A stretch of DNA of 64,000 nucleotides from Lutimonas halocynthiae (GCF_030409835.1 NZ_JAUFQO010000016.1:780263-844262), one strand, 5' to 3'. Positions 16,926-26,282 are shown, counted from the first letter of the stretch. Made by a program: numbers and translations. Notes: generated by a model not told the origin, from the letters alone.

Positions 16926-19190
16926 TTATTGAGCATTTTGTTTTTTTATTAGATTCAAGGCTGAACCTTCTTCGTACCATTCAATCTGATTATCATTATA
17001 TGTATGATTCAGCATGATGACATCTTTAGTTCCATTATCGTGAACAACTTCCAATGACAATTGTTTACCTGGAGTGAATTGATCAAGATCAGTAAAATTA
17101 AAAGTATCATTCTCCTGAATTAAATCATAATCCTTCTCGTTTGCAAAAGTCAAGCCTAACATGCCCTGCTTTTTCAAGTTTGTCTCGTGAATTCTGGCAA
17201 ATGATTTTACGATCACTGCAGCTACACCAAGATGCCTTGGCTCCATTGCAGCGTGTTCTCTTGAAGATCCTTCTCCATAGTTATGATCTCCAACAACCAC
17301 AGAATATACGCCGGCTGCCTTATAGGCTCTCGCCGTTGTAGGAACTGGTCCATACTCACCGGTCAATTGATTCTTTACAGAATTTGTTTCCTGCGTAAAT
17401 GCGTTTACTGCTCCGATAAGCATATTCTCTGAAATATTATCCAAATGACCTCTAAACCTCAACCATGGACCAGCCATAGAAATATGGTCAGTAGTACATT
17501 TACCAAATGCTTTGATCAATAATTTTGCTCCTGAAATACTGTCTCCAATAGGTTCAAAAGGGGTTAATAACTGGAGTCTTTTTGAATCATCGTTCACAAC
17601 AATATTAACTCCAGAACCGTCTTCCATTGGTGCTGCAAAACCTGGATCATCTACATCAAATCCTTTTGGAGGCAGTTCAAATCCAGTTGGTTCATCAAAC
17701 TTTATTTGCTCTCCATCTTTATTTGTCAAGGTATCTGTCAAAGGATTAAAATCTAATTTACCTGATATTGCAATGGCAGCAACCATTTCAGGTGACCCTA
17801 CAAAAGCGTGGGTGTTTGGATTCCCATCTGCTCTTTTTGAAAAGTTTCTATTAAAAGAATGTACAATCGTATTCTTTTTTTGCTTATCAGCATCTTTCCT
17901 TGCCCATTGCCCAATACAAGGTCCACATGCATTTGTGAATATTTTTGCGTCAAGATCTTCAAAAATCTGCAACAGCCCATCTCTTTCCGCGGTATATCTT
18001 ACCTGCTCTGAGCCTGGATTGATTCCAAATTCTGCTTTTGAAACAATATTTTTATCTACTGCCTGTTTCGCGATAGAGGCAGCTCTTGAAAGATCTTCAT
18101 AAGATGAGTTGGTACAAGAACCTATTAGTCCCCATTCAACATCAATAGGCCATTCGTTTTTCTTAGCCTTTTCACTCATTTCTCCTACCACAGTGGCAAG
18201 ATCAGGCGTAAAAGGACCGTTTAAATGCGGCTTTAAAGTAGACAAGTCAATCTCTATAACCTGGTCAAAATATTGCTCTGGGTTTGCATATACTTCATCA
18301 TCTCCTGTTAAATAAGGTGCAACCTTATTTGCAGCATCTGCTATTTCATCTCTCCCAGTTGCTCTAAGGTATCTTTCGATTGAAGCGTCATAACCAAAGG
18401 TTGATGTGGTTGCGCCAATTTCAGCACCCATATTACAAATCGTTCCTTTTCCTGTTGCTGAAAGCGATGTTGCTCCTTCTCCAAAATATTCAACTATAGC
18501 ACCAGTTCCACCCTTAACTGTAAGGATTCCTGCTACTTTCAAAATAACATCCTTTGGTGCGGTCCATCCACTTAATTTTCCAGTCAATTTTACACCAATT
18601 AATTTAGGGAATTTTAATTCCCATGGCATATCCGCCATAACATCTACTGCGTCAGCACCACCAACTCCAATGGCTATCATTCCTAATCCTCCTGCATTAA
18701 CAGTATGAGAATCAGTACCTATCATCATTCCTCCTGGAAATGCATAATTTTCAAGTACCACTTGATGTATGATCCCAGCTCCAGGTTTCCAAAAACCAAT
18801 GCCGTATTTATTTGATACTGAAGCCAAAAAATTAAAGACCTCACTCGATGAATTCAGCGCTTCTTGCAAATCTTTATCAGCACCAATCTTAGCCTGGATT
18901 AAATGATCACAATGAACTGTTGTTGGCACAGCTACTTTCTTTTTCCCTGCCTGCATAAACTGCAACAGAGCCATTTGAGCAGTGGCGTCCTGACATGCTA
19001 TTCTGTCTGGAGCAAAATCAACATAGTCTTCACCTCTTTTAAAGGATTCCTTCGGGAGGCCATCCCATAAATGATTGTATAATATTTTTTCAGATAAGGT
19101 AAGTGGTCTTCCAACCAGGCTTCTTGCGCTATCAACACGTTCAGCCATTCTCTCGTAAACCTTTTTTATCATATCAACATCAAATGCCAT
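16926..19190 (-). CDS. acn: aconitate hydratase (mitochondrial/AcnA-like type)
   Basis: A 754-residue [4Fe-4S] enzyme that isomerises citrate to isocitrate in the TCA cycle. The three cluster cysteines are visible: one in [11 protein letters not shown] (near residue 358) and two in ACGPCIG (near 421 and 424). The substrate-binding motif [16 protein letters not shown] and the swivel-domain motif [15 protein letters not shown] are present. Length and domain order (1-2-3, linker, 4) match the mitochondrial type rather than AcnB. It is a single-gene unit, with its own terminator below and a -7 box above. Confidence 0.95.
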   Translation of the reverse strand: MAFDVDMIKKVYERMAERVDSARSLVGRPLTLSEKILYNHLWDGLPKESFKRGEDYVDFAPDRIACQDATAQMALLQFMQAGKKKVAVPTTVHCDHLIQAKIGADKDLQEALNSSSEVFNFLASVSNKYGIGFWKPGAGIIHQVVLENYAFPGGMMIGTDSHTVNAGGLGMIAIGVGGADAVDVMADMPWELKFPKLIGVKLTGKLSGWTAPKDVILKVAGILTVKGGTGAIVEYFGEGATSLSATGKGTICNMGAEIGATTSTFGYDASIERYLRATGRDEIADAANKVAPYLTGDDEVYANPEQYFDQVIEIDLSTLKPHLNGPFTPDLATVVGEMSEKAKKNEWPIDVEWGLIGSCTNSSYEDLSRAASIAKQAVDKNIVSKAEFGINPGSEQVRYTAERDGLLQIFEDLDAKIFTNACGPCIGQWARKDADKQKKNTIVHSFNRNFSKRADGNPNTHAFVGSPEMVAAIAISGKLDFNPLTDTLTNKDGEQIKFDEPTGFELPPKGFDVDDPGFAAPMEDGSGVNIVVNDDSKRLQLLTPFEPIGDSISGAKLLIKAFGKCTTDHISMAGPWLRFRGHLDNISENMLIGAVNAFTQETNSVKNQLTGEYGPVPTTARAYKAAGVYSVVVGDHNYGEGSSREHAAMEPRHLGVAAVIVKSFARIHETNLKKQGMLGLTFANEKDYDLIQENDTFNFTDLDQFTPGKQLSLEVVHDNGTKDVIMLNHTYNDNQIEWYEEGSALNLIKKQNAQ

Positions 19191-19231
19191 AATCTTAAAT
19201 AAATTTATTCTGGTTAAAAATTTTTCGTCCC

Positions 19232-19239
19232 CAAAAATA
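19232..19239 (-). promoter_or_regulatory. putative -7 box of the aconitase gene
   Basis: On the minus strand, TATTTTTG fits TAnnTTTG 41 bases before the ATG. The -33 element is unclear. The rest of 19240-19380 shows nothing else recognisable. Confidence 0.4.
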
Positions 19240-19380
19240 CAAAATATAAAGATGATTTTATAAAATATTCAATGAAAATAGCATCCTATTTATCAATCAA
19301 TAATTACAGGGTCAAATCCTTGCAATTCATCAATTAAAGCCATGGAATTAAAGTGATTATTACGAAATCTTCAAAAGAAA

Positions 19381-19704
19381 AAAGTAAGCCAATAAGCCGG
19401 ATTCTGTTATCCGTTAACTAACGGACTCCTATCATTTATCTGGGCTGCAAATTACTTTGCAACTCTAGCTGCTCACCCCTTGAAATCGAACGAGTAGTTC
19501 TCTCCCGACAAAATCGGATCTCCAATGTACATAGCATTGCACCGCATAGAGTTTACCTGGTTTCACTACAGCCGAACTGTACATACTTTCTGTTGCACTG
19601 GTCCTCTCCGTCAAAGACGGATGACGGATGTTATCCGCTATGCTACCCTATGGTGTCCGGACTTTCCTCCACGCTAAAAGCGCAGCGATAAGATGGCTTA
19701 CTTT
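19381..19704 (-). ncRNA. rnpB: RNase P RNA
   Basis: Read on the minus strand, this is the catalytic RNA that removes 5' leaders from tRNA precursors. The conserved P4/J3-4 core GAGGAAAGTCCGGAC lies about 35 bases from the 5' end. The partner strand near the 3' end is ACAGAATCCGGCTTA, and the bacterial core segment GTGAAACCAGGTAAAC lies in between. The ends pair with each other (AAGTAAGCC near 19703 with GGCTTACTT near 19382), forming P1, which fixes both ends to within a few bases. Length is about 324 bases. Confidence 0.93.
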
Positions 19705-19712
19705 AATTTTTG

Positions 19713-19720
19713 CAAAAGTA
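19713..19720 (-). promoter_or_regulatory. -7 box of rnpB
   Basis: On the minus strand, TACTTTTG is a TAnnTTTG match ending 8 bases before the predicted 5' end of RNase P RNA, the expected distance to a transcription start. Confidence 0.55.
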
Positions 19721-19735
19721 GCTTATATCTGATTC

Positions 19736-19815
19736 AAAAAAAAATCCCACTCTTGTAAACAAAAGTGGGAAAATTGCTATGAAAAAGAATATTACTATTA
19801 AAAGTAATATAAATA
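19736..19815 (-). ncRNA. candidate small RNA, copy A
   Basis: On the minus strand, a -7-like TATTTTTA (19822-19829) is followed by a small hairpin (ATATTACT/AGTAATAT). A block TTCTTTTTCATAGCAATTTT comes next, then a terminator stem CCCACTTTTGT/ACAAGAGTGGG with nine T residues. The stem is fully paired only on the minus strand, where the one plus-strand C-A mismatch becomes G-U, so the transcript should run leftward. The core and stem recur 160 bases away as copy B. The predicted length is about 80 bases with no ORF of note. The function is unknown. Confidence 0.5.
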
Positions 19816-19835
19816 AGACTGTAAAAATACAATAT

Positions 19836-19852
19836 TTAGGATAATATCCTAA
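19836..19852. promoter_or_regulatory. 17-base dyad at the promoter of small RNA copy A
   Basis: TTAGGATA-A-TATCCTAA is a perfect inverted repeat. It lies just upstream of the -7-like box of copy A, where a repressor could block RNA polymerase. Its TTAGG/CCTAA ends resemble DtxR/IdeR-type boxes, but no regulator is demonstrated. Confidence 0.4.
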
Positions 19853-19895
19853 TCTATTCGTTAATTTATTTTTAAAAAAATAATATACTCATATC

Positions 19896-19968
19896 AAAAA
19901 AAAACCCACTCTTAAAAGAGTGGGAAAATTGCTATGAAAAAGAAAAAGTTACTGAATTCTAAAATCCA
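19896..19968 (-). ncRNA. candidate small RNA, copy B (or duplicated dnaJ terminator)
   Basis: On the minus strand, a perfect -7 box TATATTTG (19975-19982) is followed by about 20 unique bases and the block TTCTTTTTCATAGCAATTTT shared with copy A. A stem CCCACTCTT/AAGAGTGGG and nine T residues end it. It could be a short independent RNA of about 73 bases, or simply the terminator of grpE-dnaJ, whose stop codon is about 80 bases upstream. Conservation of the unpaired 20-base block between copies favours more than a terminator. Confidence 0.5.
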
Positions 19969-20050
19969 GCAAAACAAATATAATGAAATTATTCCTAAAA
20001 AATTTCATTAATTGTAATTTCTTCCTTTTAATAAATTGATTATTGCGAAG

Positions 20051-21178
20051 TTATGAAAACATATCCTTTACCTTTTCAAAAAATGACTTTTCCGAAATTG
20101 ATGGGTTTGGTATAAAATTTTCATGATTTTTCACACTTTCAAAAAATGCTTTTTGGTCTTTCGATAACTTTTTAGGTGTCCAAACATTAAGATGTACCAA
20201 AATATCTCCATTTCCGTATCGATCTAAACTGGGCAATCCTTTACCTCTCAAACGCAGAATTTTTCCGCTCTGTGTACCATCTTCTATTTTGATCCGAACT
20301 TTTCCTGTTAAGGTGTCAATTTCTTCACTGGTTCCTAAGGCTGCTTCAGCAAAACTAATATATAGGTCATAGTGAAGGTTCGTACCTTCTCTTTTTAGAC
20401 GTTCGTGTTGTATTTCCTGAACCACAACAAGAATATCACCTGGGATGCCGTCTCCTGGAGCGTCATTCCCCTTGCCTGCAACCTTAAGCTGCACGCCATC
20501 TGTTACCCCTGGTGGAATCTCAATCTCAACAGTTTCTTCTTTTGTGATCAAACCATTCGCATCAGCTCCTTTAGGTCTGTGGTCTACCATCTTCCCAGAT
20601 CCTTTACAAGTAGGACATGTTGTCGCAGTTTGCATTCTACCCAAAATAGTATTGGTCACTCTCATGACGCTTCCCTGACCATTACAAGCCGTACAAGTAT
20701 TATAGGTAACACCTTCAGCTTTAACCTGACGTCTTACTTTTACCTTTTTGCTAACTCCATTTAATATGTCCTTCAGCTCAAGCTTAACACGAATTCTCAA
20801 GTTACTTCCTTTGACCCTTGCTTGTCTGGATCCACCGCCGAAACCGCCGCCAAATCCACCGCCACCACCAAAGTGACCGCCAAAAATATCTCCAAATTGA
20901 CTGAAGATATCATCCATATTCATTCCGCCAAATCCTCCTCCTCCGGCACCTCCGTTCTCAAACGCAGCATGTCCAAATTGGTCGTATTTTGATTTTTTAT
21001 CAGCGCTACTTAATATTTCATAAGCTTCTGCAGCTTCTTTAAATCTTTCTTCAGCGGCTTTGTCTCCCGGATTTTTATCTGGGTGATTTTGTACCGCCTT
21101 TTTACGATAGGCCTTTTTTATCTCATTAGCAGTAGCATTCTTGCCAACCCCTAATATTTCATAATAATCTTGCTTCAC
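20051..21178 (-). CDS. dnaJ: chaperone DnaJ with a reduced zinc finger
   Basis: A 375-residue Hsp40 co-chaperone that delivers substrates to DnaK and stimulates its ATPase. The J domain (1-68) has H32-P-D34; a glycine/phenylalanine-rich linker spans about 74-117. The cysteine-rich domain holds only two CxxCxGxG motifs (C162-T-A-C165 and C188-P-T-C191) instead of four, so one zinc centre is predicted rather than two. The C-terminal substrate-binding domains (about 210-345) look complete. I believe the two-motif form also occurs in other Flavobacteria. grpE lies 29 bases upstream in the same operon. Confidence 0.93.
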   Translation of the reverse strand: MKQDYYEILGVGKNATANEIKKAYRKKAVQNHPDKNPGDKAAEERFKEAAEAYEILSSADKKSKYDQFGHAAFENGGAGGGGFGGMNMDDIFSQFGDIFGGHFGGGGGFGGGFGGGSRQARVKGSNLRIRVKLELKDILNGVSKKVKVRRQVKAEGVTYNTCTACNGQGSVMRVTNTILGRMQTATTCPTCKGSGKMVDHRPKGADANGLITKEETVEIEIPPGVTDGVQLKVAGKGNDAPGDGIPGDILVVVQEIQHERLKREGTNLHYDLYISFAEAALGTSEEIDTLTGKVRIKIEDGTQSGKILRLRGKGLPSLDRYGNGDILVHLNVWTPKKLSKDQKAFFESVKNHENFIPNPSISEKSFFEKVKDMFS

Positions 21179-21207
21179 AAGTAATCGTTTTTAATTATTC
21201 AATACTA

Positions 21208-21786
21208 TTAATTACCTAATACAACTTTAGGAAATCGAATTATCGTTTCTCCTAATTTATATCCCTTTTCAACGGTATCAATAATTTTCCCTTTTAGCTT
21301 TTTTGAAGGTGCAGGAATTTGAGTAATCGCTTCATGAATTTCAGCGTCAAATACATCTCCTTGTTTCACTTCCATTTCTTTCAAGCCTTTTTGGCTTAAT
21401 GTATTCTTGAACTTGTTATATATCAACTGAGTTCCTTCCAATAGGGCTTCATCTGAAGATTTCCCTATTTCTTTTAACCCTCTTTCAAAATCGTCCAAGA
21501 TTGGCAAAAGAGCTGTCATAAGTTCCTTATTGGCTGTACTGAACAATTCTATTCTCTCTCGTGATGTACGCTTCTTATAATTCTCAAACTCAGCAAAGAG
21601 TCTTAAGAAATTATCCTTTTCTTTACGTACCTCAAGTTCAAGAGCTTCTGTTTCAGACACAACCGGCTCACTATCAGACCCTACATCTTCATTATTTCCA
21701 GCTTCTCCAGCTACATTTTCGTTTTCAACTTCCTGATTTGGAATGTCTTTTTCCATTTCCTGTTCTTTATGTTCTTGATTGCTCAT
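21208..21786 (-). CDS. grpE: nucleotide exchange factor GrpE
   Basis: A 192-residue co-chaperone that releases ADP from DnaK. It has an acidic, disordered N terminus (about 1-45), a long coiled coil (LELEVRKEKDNFLRLFAEFENYKKRT), then a four-helix segment with LLPILDDFERGL. The beta domain contains the family signature near its end (KGYKLGETIIRFPKVVLG). It is the first gene of a grpE-dnaJ operon; dnaK is not in the window. An inverted repeat surrounds the probable promoter. Confidence 0.94.
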   Translation of the reverse strand: MSNQEHKEQEMEKDIPNQEVENENVAGEAGNNEDVGSDSEPVVSETEALELEVRKEKDNFLRLFAEFENYKKRTSRERIELFSTANKELMTALLPILDDFERGLKEIGKSSDEALLEGTQLIYNKFKNTLSQKGLKEMEVKQGDVFDAEIHEAITQIPAPSKKLKGKIIDTVEKGYKLGETIIRFPKVVLGN

Positions 21787-21808
21787 TTTAATTCAGTTTT
21801 ATCCTCTT

Positions 21809-21840
21809 ACACCTTGGTACGCAAATTACTTGCCAAGTGT
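21809..21840 (-). promoter_or_regulatory. inverted repeat spanning the grpE promoter region
   Basis: The plus strand shows ACACCTTGG at 21809-21817 and CCAAGTGT at 21833-21840, arms that pair except for one extra base. Between them lies TAATTTG (minus strand), a near match to the -7 box. It is not a CIRCE element. A heat-shock or other repressor site is possible. Confidence 0.35.
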
Positions 21841-21886
21841 TTAATTGTGTCATATTGTCACAAAAAATTAATTGTAAAATTTTAGT

Positions 21887-23203
21887 CTAGAATGTGTTTT
21901 CGATTCTTTCGATCTTAGCGCCCAATAATCTCAATCGTTCGTCAATATTTTCATAACCGCGATCAATCTGATCAATATTATGAATAATACTTGTTCCTTT
22001 CGCTGACAAGGCAGCAATAAGTAATGAAATTCCAGCCCTTATATCTGGTGAGCTCATTGTAGTTGCCTTTAAACTAGATTCATGGTTCATACCGATTACA
22101 GTTGCACGATGCGGATCACACAAGATCACTTTTGCTCCCATATCAATCAGTTTATCTACAAAAAACAACCTGCTTTCAAACATTTTCTGATGAATTAGTA
22201 CACTCCCTTTAGCTTGCGTTGCAACAACCAAAACAATGCTTAATAAGTCTGGCGTAAAACCAGGCCAAGGTGCATCAGACACTGTCATAATTGAACCATC
22301 CAAATAACCCTGGATCTCATAACTGTCTTGAGCCGGAATAAAAATATCATCATTCACTTTCTGAAGATCAATACCTAATTTTCTAAATACATTTGGTATT
22401 TGGCCAAGGTCTTTCCAACTCACATCTTTAATAGTCAACTCAGAACGTGTCATGGCTGCCATTCCAATCCAGCTTCCTATTTCAATCATATCAGGTAAGA
22501 CACGATGCTCACAACCACCAAGTTCGTTTACGCCTTGAATGATCAACCTGTTAGATCCAATACCAGATATTTCGGCACCCATACTAACAAGCATTTTACA
22601 CAATTGCTGTATATAGGGTTCACAAGCGGCGTTATAAATTATTGTTTCTCCTTTCGCTAAAACGGCCGCCATTAAAATATTAGCAGTTCCTGTTACAGAA
22701 GCTTCATCTAAAAGCATTTCCGTTCCATGAAGTTGCTCAGCTTCTACACCATAGAAATACTCTTCTCTATTGTATCTGAAATTTGCACCAAGTTTGATGA
22801 ATCCTTCAAAGTGTGTATCCAATCTTCTCCTGCCTATCTTATCTCCACCTGGTCTTGGAATATAACCTTTCCCAAATCTGGTAAGCAAAGGACCTACAAT
22901 CATTATTGAACCTCTTAAAGAACTTCCATCCTTTTTAAACTGAAGAGATTCGAGGTATTTAAGATTTATTTCATCAGCCTGAAAGGTATAAGTATTTCGA
23001 TCTAACTTCTCAACCTTCACGCCTAGTTCGCCAAGAATATAGATTAGTTTATTTACATCTCTAATGTCAGGGATATTACTTATGGTAACTTTAGATGCAG
23101 TTAATAGCGTTGCGCAAACAATCTGAAGTGCCTCATTTTTAGCACCTTGAGGAGTTATTTCACCTTGTAAACGATGTCCTCCTTCAATTTTAAATATTGA
23201 CAT
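21887..23203 (-). CDS. murA: UDP-N-acetylglucosamine 1-carboxyvinyltransferase, Asp-type active site
   Basis: A 438-residue EPSP-synthase-fold enzyme that adds enolpyruvate from PEP to UDP-GlcNAc, the first committed step of peptidoglycan synthesis. K22 in QGAKNEAL is the conserved substrate lysine, and the active-site loop reads RPGGDKIGRRRLDTH. At the position of the catalytic, fosfomycin-reactive cysteine (Cys115 in E. coli) it has D121. Asp at this position is known in naturally fosfomycin-resistant MurA enzymes such as those of mycobacteria and chlamydiae. Length and the rest of the fold are normal. DUF4290 is encoded 21 bases upstream, on the same strand. Confidence 0.95.
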   Translation of the reverse strand: MSIFKIEGGHRLQGEITPQGAKNEALQIVCATLLTASKVTISNIPDIRDVNKLIYILGELGVKVEKLDRNTYTFQADEINLKYLESLQFKKDGSSLRGSIMIVGPLLTRFGKGYIPRPGGDKIGRRRLDTHFEGFIKLGANFRYNREEYFYGVEAEQLHGTEMLLDEASVTGTANILMAAVLAKGETIIYNAACEPYIQQLCKMLVSMGAEISGIGSNRLIIQGVNELGGCEHRVLPDMIEIGSWIGMAAMTRSELTIKDVSWKDLGQIPNVFRKLGIDLQKVNDDIFIPAQDSYEIQGYLDGSIMTVSDAPWPGFTPDLLSIVLVVATQAKGSVLIHQKMFESRLFFVDKLIDMGAKVILCDPHRATVIGMNHESSLKATTMSSPDIRAGISLLIAALSAKGTSIIHNIDQIDRGYENIDERLRLLGAKIERIENTF

Positions 23204-23224
23204 TAGCCGAAATTATTTTTGTAA

Positions 23225-23851
23225 TTATCTTTTTCTATAATTCTTTTTACCTTGTTTTTGATTGCTTTTCTGGTAGTTTTTTGCTGGCTTTTTTCTCAAC
23301 AAATCTTTTGAATCTGAAAGTGTTTCTTTATCATTAAGAACCAACTCCCCACCTGATAATTCACTCAAATGACTAAAGATAACCTCATCGTCAACCGTAT
23401 CTTTGTTCCAGTTTAAATAACACTTTTTCATGTGATTGGCAATGGTAAAAACCAACGCATCCTTCATCTCTCCATCATCCCATGAAAGTGCCGTATCGAT
23501 CATGGTTTGGATATTATTCCCATAAAATCTGTATTTAGAAGCAGATTTAGGATAGTCCATCTTATCTGGTTTTGCCTGTAACACTTCTTTTTCAGGTTTA
23601 GGATAAGGAGTTTCAACGTCTAATTCATAATTAGACATGATAAACAATTGATCCCATAATTTATGTTGAAAGTCTGGCACGTCTCTTAAATGAGGTTGCA
23701 TATTTCCCATCACATTCACAATGGCCTTAGCCATCGTATTTCTCACTTCTATATCTTCCAGATTGATGCAATGATTTACCAATTTTTGAATATGTCTGCC
23801 ATATTCTGGAATGATTAAATGCTCTCTGTCAGAATTATATTCTAAATCCAT
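23225..23851 (-). CDS. DUF4290 family protein
   Basis: A 208-residue protein of the Bacteroidota family DUF4290, recognised from the N-terminal YNSDREHLIIPEYGRHIQK and the helical region MAKAIVNVMGNMQPHLRD. It is soluble, mostly helical, with a lysine-rich tail from about residue 185 (KKPAKNYQKSNQKQGKKNY) suggestive of nucleic acid or ribosome contact. The function is unknown. It sits directly upstream of murA, as I recall from other Flavobacteria, so it probably shares the murA transcript. Confidence 0.8.
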   Translation of the reverse strand: MDLEYNSDREHLIIPEYGRHIQKLVNHCINLEDIEVRNTMAKAIVNVMGNMQPHLRDVPDFQHKLWDQLFIMSNYELDVETPYPKPEKEVLQAKPDKMDYPKSASKYRFYGNNIQTMIDTALSWDDGEMKDALVFTIANHMKKCYLNWNKDTVDDEVIFSHLSELSGGELVLNDKETLSDSKDLLRKKPAKNYQKSNQKQGKKNYRKR

Positions 23852-23897
23852 CCTTTCGGTTCTTTAATTCAAGTATTAATTAATTTTTAACTAGCTG

Positions 23898-23929
23898 CAA
23901 AGTAACAATTATTTTGATGACCTAGACAA
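23898..23929 (-). promoter_or_regulatory. putative promoter of the DUF4290-murA operon
   Basis: On the minus strand, TTG (23927-23929), 21 bases, then TTACTTTG (23898-23905), one mismatch from TAnnTTTG, 47 bases before the ATG. Confidence 0.45.
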
Positions 23930-23933
23930 GTAA

Positions 23934-26264
23934 TTAGCCAATAATCTTCAACTTAGCAAATTGCAATAACAACTTCTTCGTGTCGCCAGATTGAAATCTA
24001 ATTTCGGCCTTTTTACTTGTTCCTGCTCCCTCTACCGTGAGCACTTCTCCTTGACCAAATTTGGCATGTTCAACAACATTTCCTTGTACGAGGTTATTGT
24101 CAAATAAATTTTGAGATCCTCCCATATCACTAACCTTTTTAAGGTTCTTTGGAGGAGTCACTTTCACAGATTTCATAGGAGGTTTTTTGACATTCCTTTC
24201 TACAGTTCTGCTCACAGGTTTCTTAAACCTTATTTTTTGTTTATCAGGTGTTCCAAAAATGTCTTTATTAATAAAAACGTTAGGGGATTTCACTTCCTTC
24301 TTAGGCGTTATATAATCAACGAACTTATCATCTACTTCTTCTAAAAACCTGCTTGGTTCGCAATCTATCAGTTTTCCCCACCTATAACGCGATTGGGCAT
24401 AAGATAGATAAACCTGCTTTTCTGCTCTGGTAAGTGCTACATAAAATAACCTTCTCTCCTCCTCGATCTCACTTCGGGTATTCATACTCATGGCTGACGG
24501 AAACAAGTTTTCTTCAAGCCCAACAATATAAACATAAGGAAATTCCAATCCTTTGGCAAGATGAATTGTCATCAAGGAAACTCTCGGGACATTGTCTTTT
24601 TCTTTGTCAAAATCTGTAGCAAGTGCAACATCTTCTAGAAAAAAGGCCAAGGAAGCATCTTCATCCTTTTCCTTTTGTTCTTCAATAAAATCTTTAACAC
24701 CATTCATTAACTCCTGAACATTCTCTACCCTGCTAACCGCCTCAGGCGTACCTTCGGCTTCAATATCTCTGATCAACCGGGCTTTCTTCACAACCAATTC
24801 GACCATCTCAAAGGCATTCTTTGACTGTGACTCGATTTGAAAACTCCTGATCATATCTCTAAAATTCGTGAGTTTTGTTTTGATACCAGAATTGATTCCA
24901 ACAGGCAAAGTTTCTAGTTGGCTCAATAACTCAAAAATAGTTATGTTATGCTCATTAGCGGCAATGACCAATCTATCAATAGTAGTCTGACCAATTCCTC
25001 TGGCAGGATAATTAACAACCCTTTTAAGCGCCTCTTCATCACTTGGATTAACCAACAATCTCAGATAAGCCAAGGTGTCTTTTATTTCCTTTCTTTGGTA
25101 AAATGACAGGCCTCCATAAATTCTATATTTGATATTTTTTTTTCGAAGCGCATCCTCAATAGCTCTTGATTGGGCATTGGTTCGATATAATACCGTAAAA
25201 CTATCATTGGGTAACTGATGCTGCATTTTATTTTCAAAAATCGAACTCGCTACAAAACGCCCCTCATCTCCTTCTGAAAATGTGCGCATTACTTTAATAG
25301 GCTCTCCCTCTTGATTAGAGGTCCATATTTCTTTGTCTAATTTCGTTTTATTCTTGTCAATAACACTGTTTGCAGCTTGAACTATAGTACTCGATGACCT
25401 GTAATTTTGTTCCAGTTTAAAAATTTTGACATCATCATAATCTTTCTGAAAATTTAGAATGTTTTGGATATTAGCACCCCTAAACGCATAAATGCTTTGA
25501 CTGTCATCACCTACCACGCAGATATTTTGAAACCTGTCAGCCAATGCTCTTACAATCAAGTACTGTGAATGATTCGTATCTTGGTACTCATCAACAAGTA
25601 TATACTTGAATCTTTCCTGATACTTGGCAAGTACTTCTGGGAATCGGGTCAACAATTCATTGGTTCTCAATAATAAATCGTCAAAATCCATAGCTCCTGC
25701 CTTGAAACACCGGTCTACATATTCCTTATAAATCGACCCCATTTTAGGCCTTCCTGAAACTTTATCGGCTTCCATGACCTCAGGATTCTGATAATAGGCG
25801 CGAACAGTGATCAAGCTATTCTTAAACTGAGAGATCCTTCCAAGCACTTGCTTTGGCTTATACTTGTCTTTTTCTAGCTGTAATTCTTTAATTATGGAAG
25901 AAATTAAGCGAACAGAATCTTGTGTATCGTATATGGTGAAATTAGAAGGGTAACCTAATTTATCAGCCTCACTCCTAAGGATTCTGGCAAAAACACTGTG
26001 GAATGTGCCCATCCATAAATTTTTGGCCTCACTTGGCCCCACAACACTAGCGATTCTGGATTTCATTTCACGAGCAGCCTTATTCGTAAATGTCAGCGAC
26101 AAAATATTAAAGGGATCAACTCCGTTTTGCATCAAATGTGCAATTCTATAGGTAAGAACTCTGGTTTTACCAGAGCCTGCACCTGCTATGATGATCATTG
26201 GTCCTTCTCTTTGAAGAACTGCTTCTTTTTGCGCCTCGTTTAATTCGTCCAGATAACTACTCAC
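23934..26264 (-). CDS. uvrD: UvrD/PcrA-type DNA helicase
   Basis: A superfamily 1A helicase of about 776 residues. Motif I is GAGSGKTRVLTYR, and motif Ia LTFTNKAAREMKSR follows. Motif II DEYQDTNHSQY, motif III GDDSQSIYAFRGA and motif IV QNYRSS are also present, and motif VI reads VALTRAEKQVYLSYA. The C-terminal region ends in a Tudor-like segment (HAKFGQGEVLTVEG). It would unwind DNA in nucleotide excision and mismatch repair. I take the GTG at 26264 as start, giving an N terminus that matches the family (SSYLDELNEAQKEAV). The in-frame TTG at 26285 lies inside the -7 box and would not be in the transcript. Confidence 0.92.
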   Translation of the reverse strand: MSSYLDELNEAQKEAVLQREGPMIIIAGAGSGKTRVLTYRIAHLMQNGVDPFNILSLTFTNKAAREMKSRIASVVGPSEAKNLWMGTFHSVFARILRSEADKLGYPSNFTIYDTQDSVRLISSIIKELQLEKDKYKPKQVLGRISQFKNSLITVRAYYQNPEVMEADKVSGRPKMGSIYKEYVDRCFKAGAMDFDDLLLRTNELLTRFPEVLAKYQERFKYILVDEYQDTNHSQYLIVRALADRFQNICVVGDDSQSIYAFRGANIQNILNFQKDYDDVKIFKLEQNYRSSSTIVQAANSVIDKNKTKLDKEIWTSNQEGEPIKVMRTFSEGDEGRFVASSIFENKMQHQLPNDSFTVLYRTNAQSRAIEDALRKKNIKYRIYGGLSFYQRKEIKDTLAYLRLLVNPSDEEALKRVVNYPARGIGQTTIDRLVIAANEHNITIFELLSQLETLPVGINSGIKTKLTNFRDMIRSFQIESQSKNAFEMVELVVKKARLIRDIEAEGTPEAVSRVENVQELMNGVKDFIEEQKEKDEDASLAFFLEDVALATDFDKEKDNVPRVSLMTIHLAKGLEFPYVYIVGLEENLFPSAMSMNTRSEIEEERRLFYVALTRAEKQVYLSYAQSRYRWGKLIDCEPSRFLEEVDDKFVDYITPKKEVKSPNVFINKDIFGTPDKQKIRFKKPVSRTVERNVKKPPMKSVKVTPPKNLKKVSDMGGSQNLFDNNLVQGNVVEHAKFGQGEVLTVEGAGTSKKAEIRFQSGDTKKLLLQFAKLKIIG

Positions 26265-26282
26265 TATATCTACGGTTTTGTT

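Noticed and set aside
17512-18708. Long plus-strand open frames opposite the aconitase gene (up to 196 codons)
   Set aside because: They are antisense shadows of a well-conserved gene, with no homology, start context or promoter of their own.
19779-19844. Short plus-strand ORF (about 21 codons) beginning at the ATG in the repeated block of copy A
   Set aside because: The ATG arises from the repeated sequence, the peptides downstream of the two copies are unrelated, and hairpin pairing favours a minus-strand transcript.
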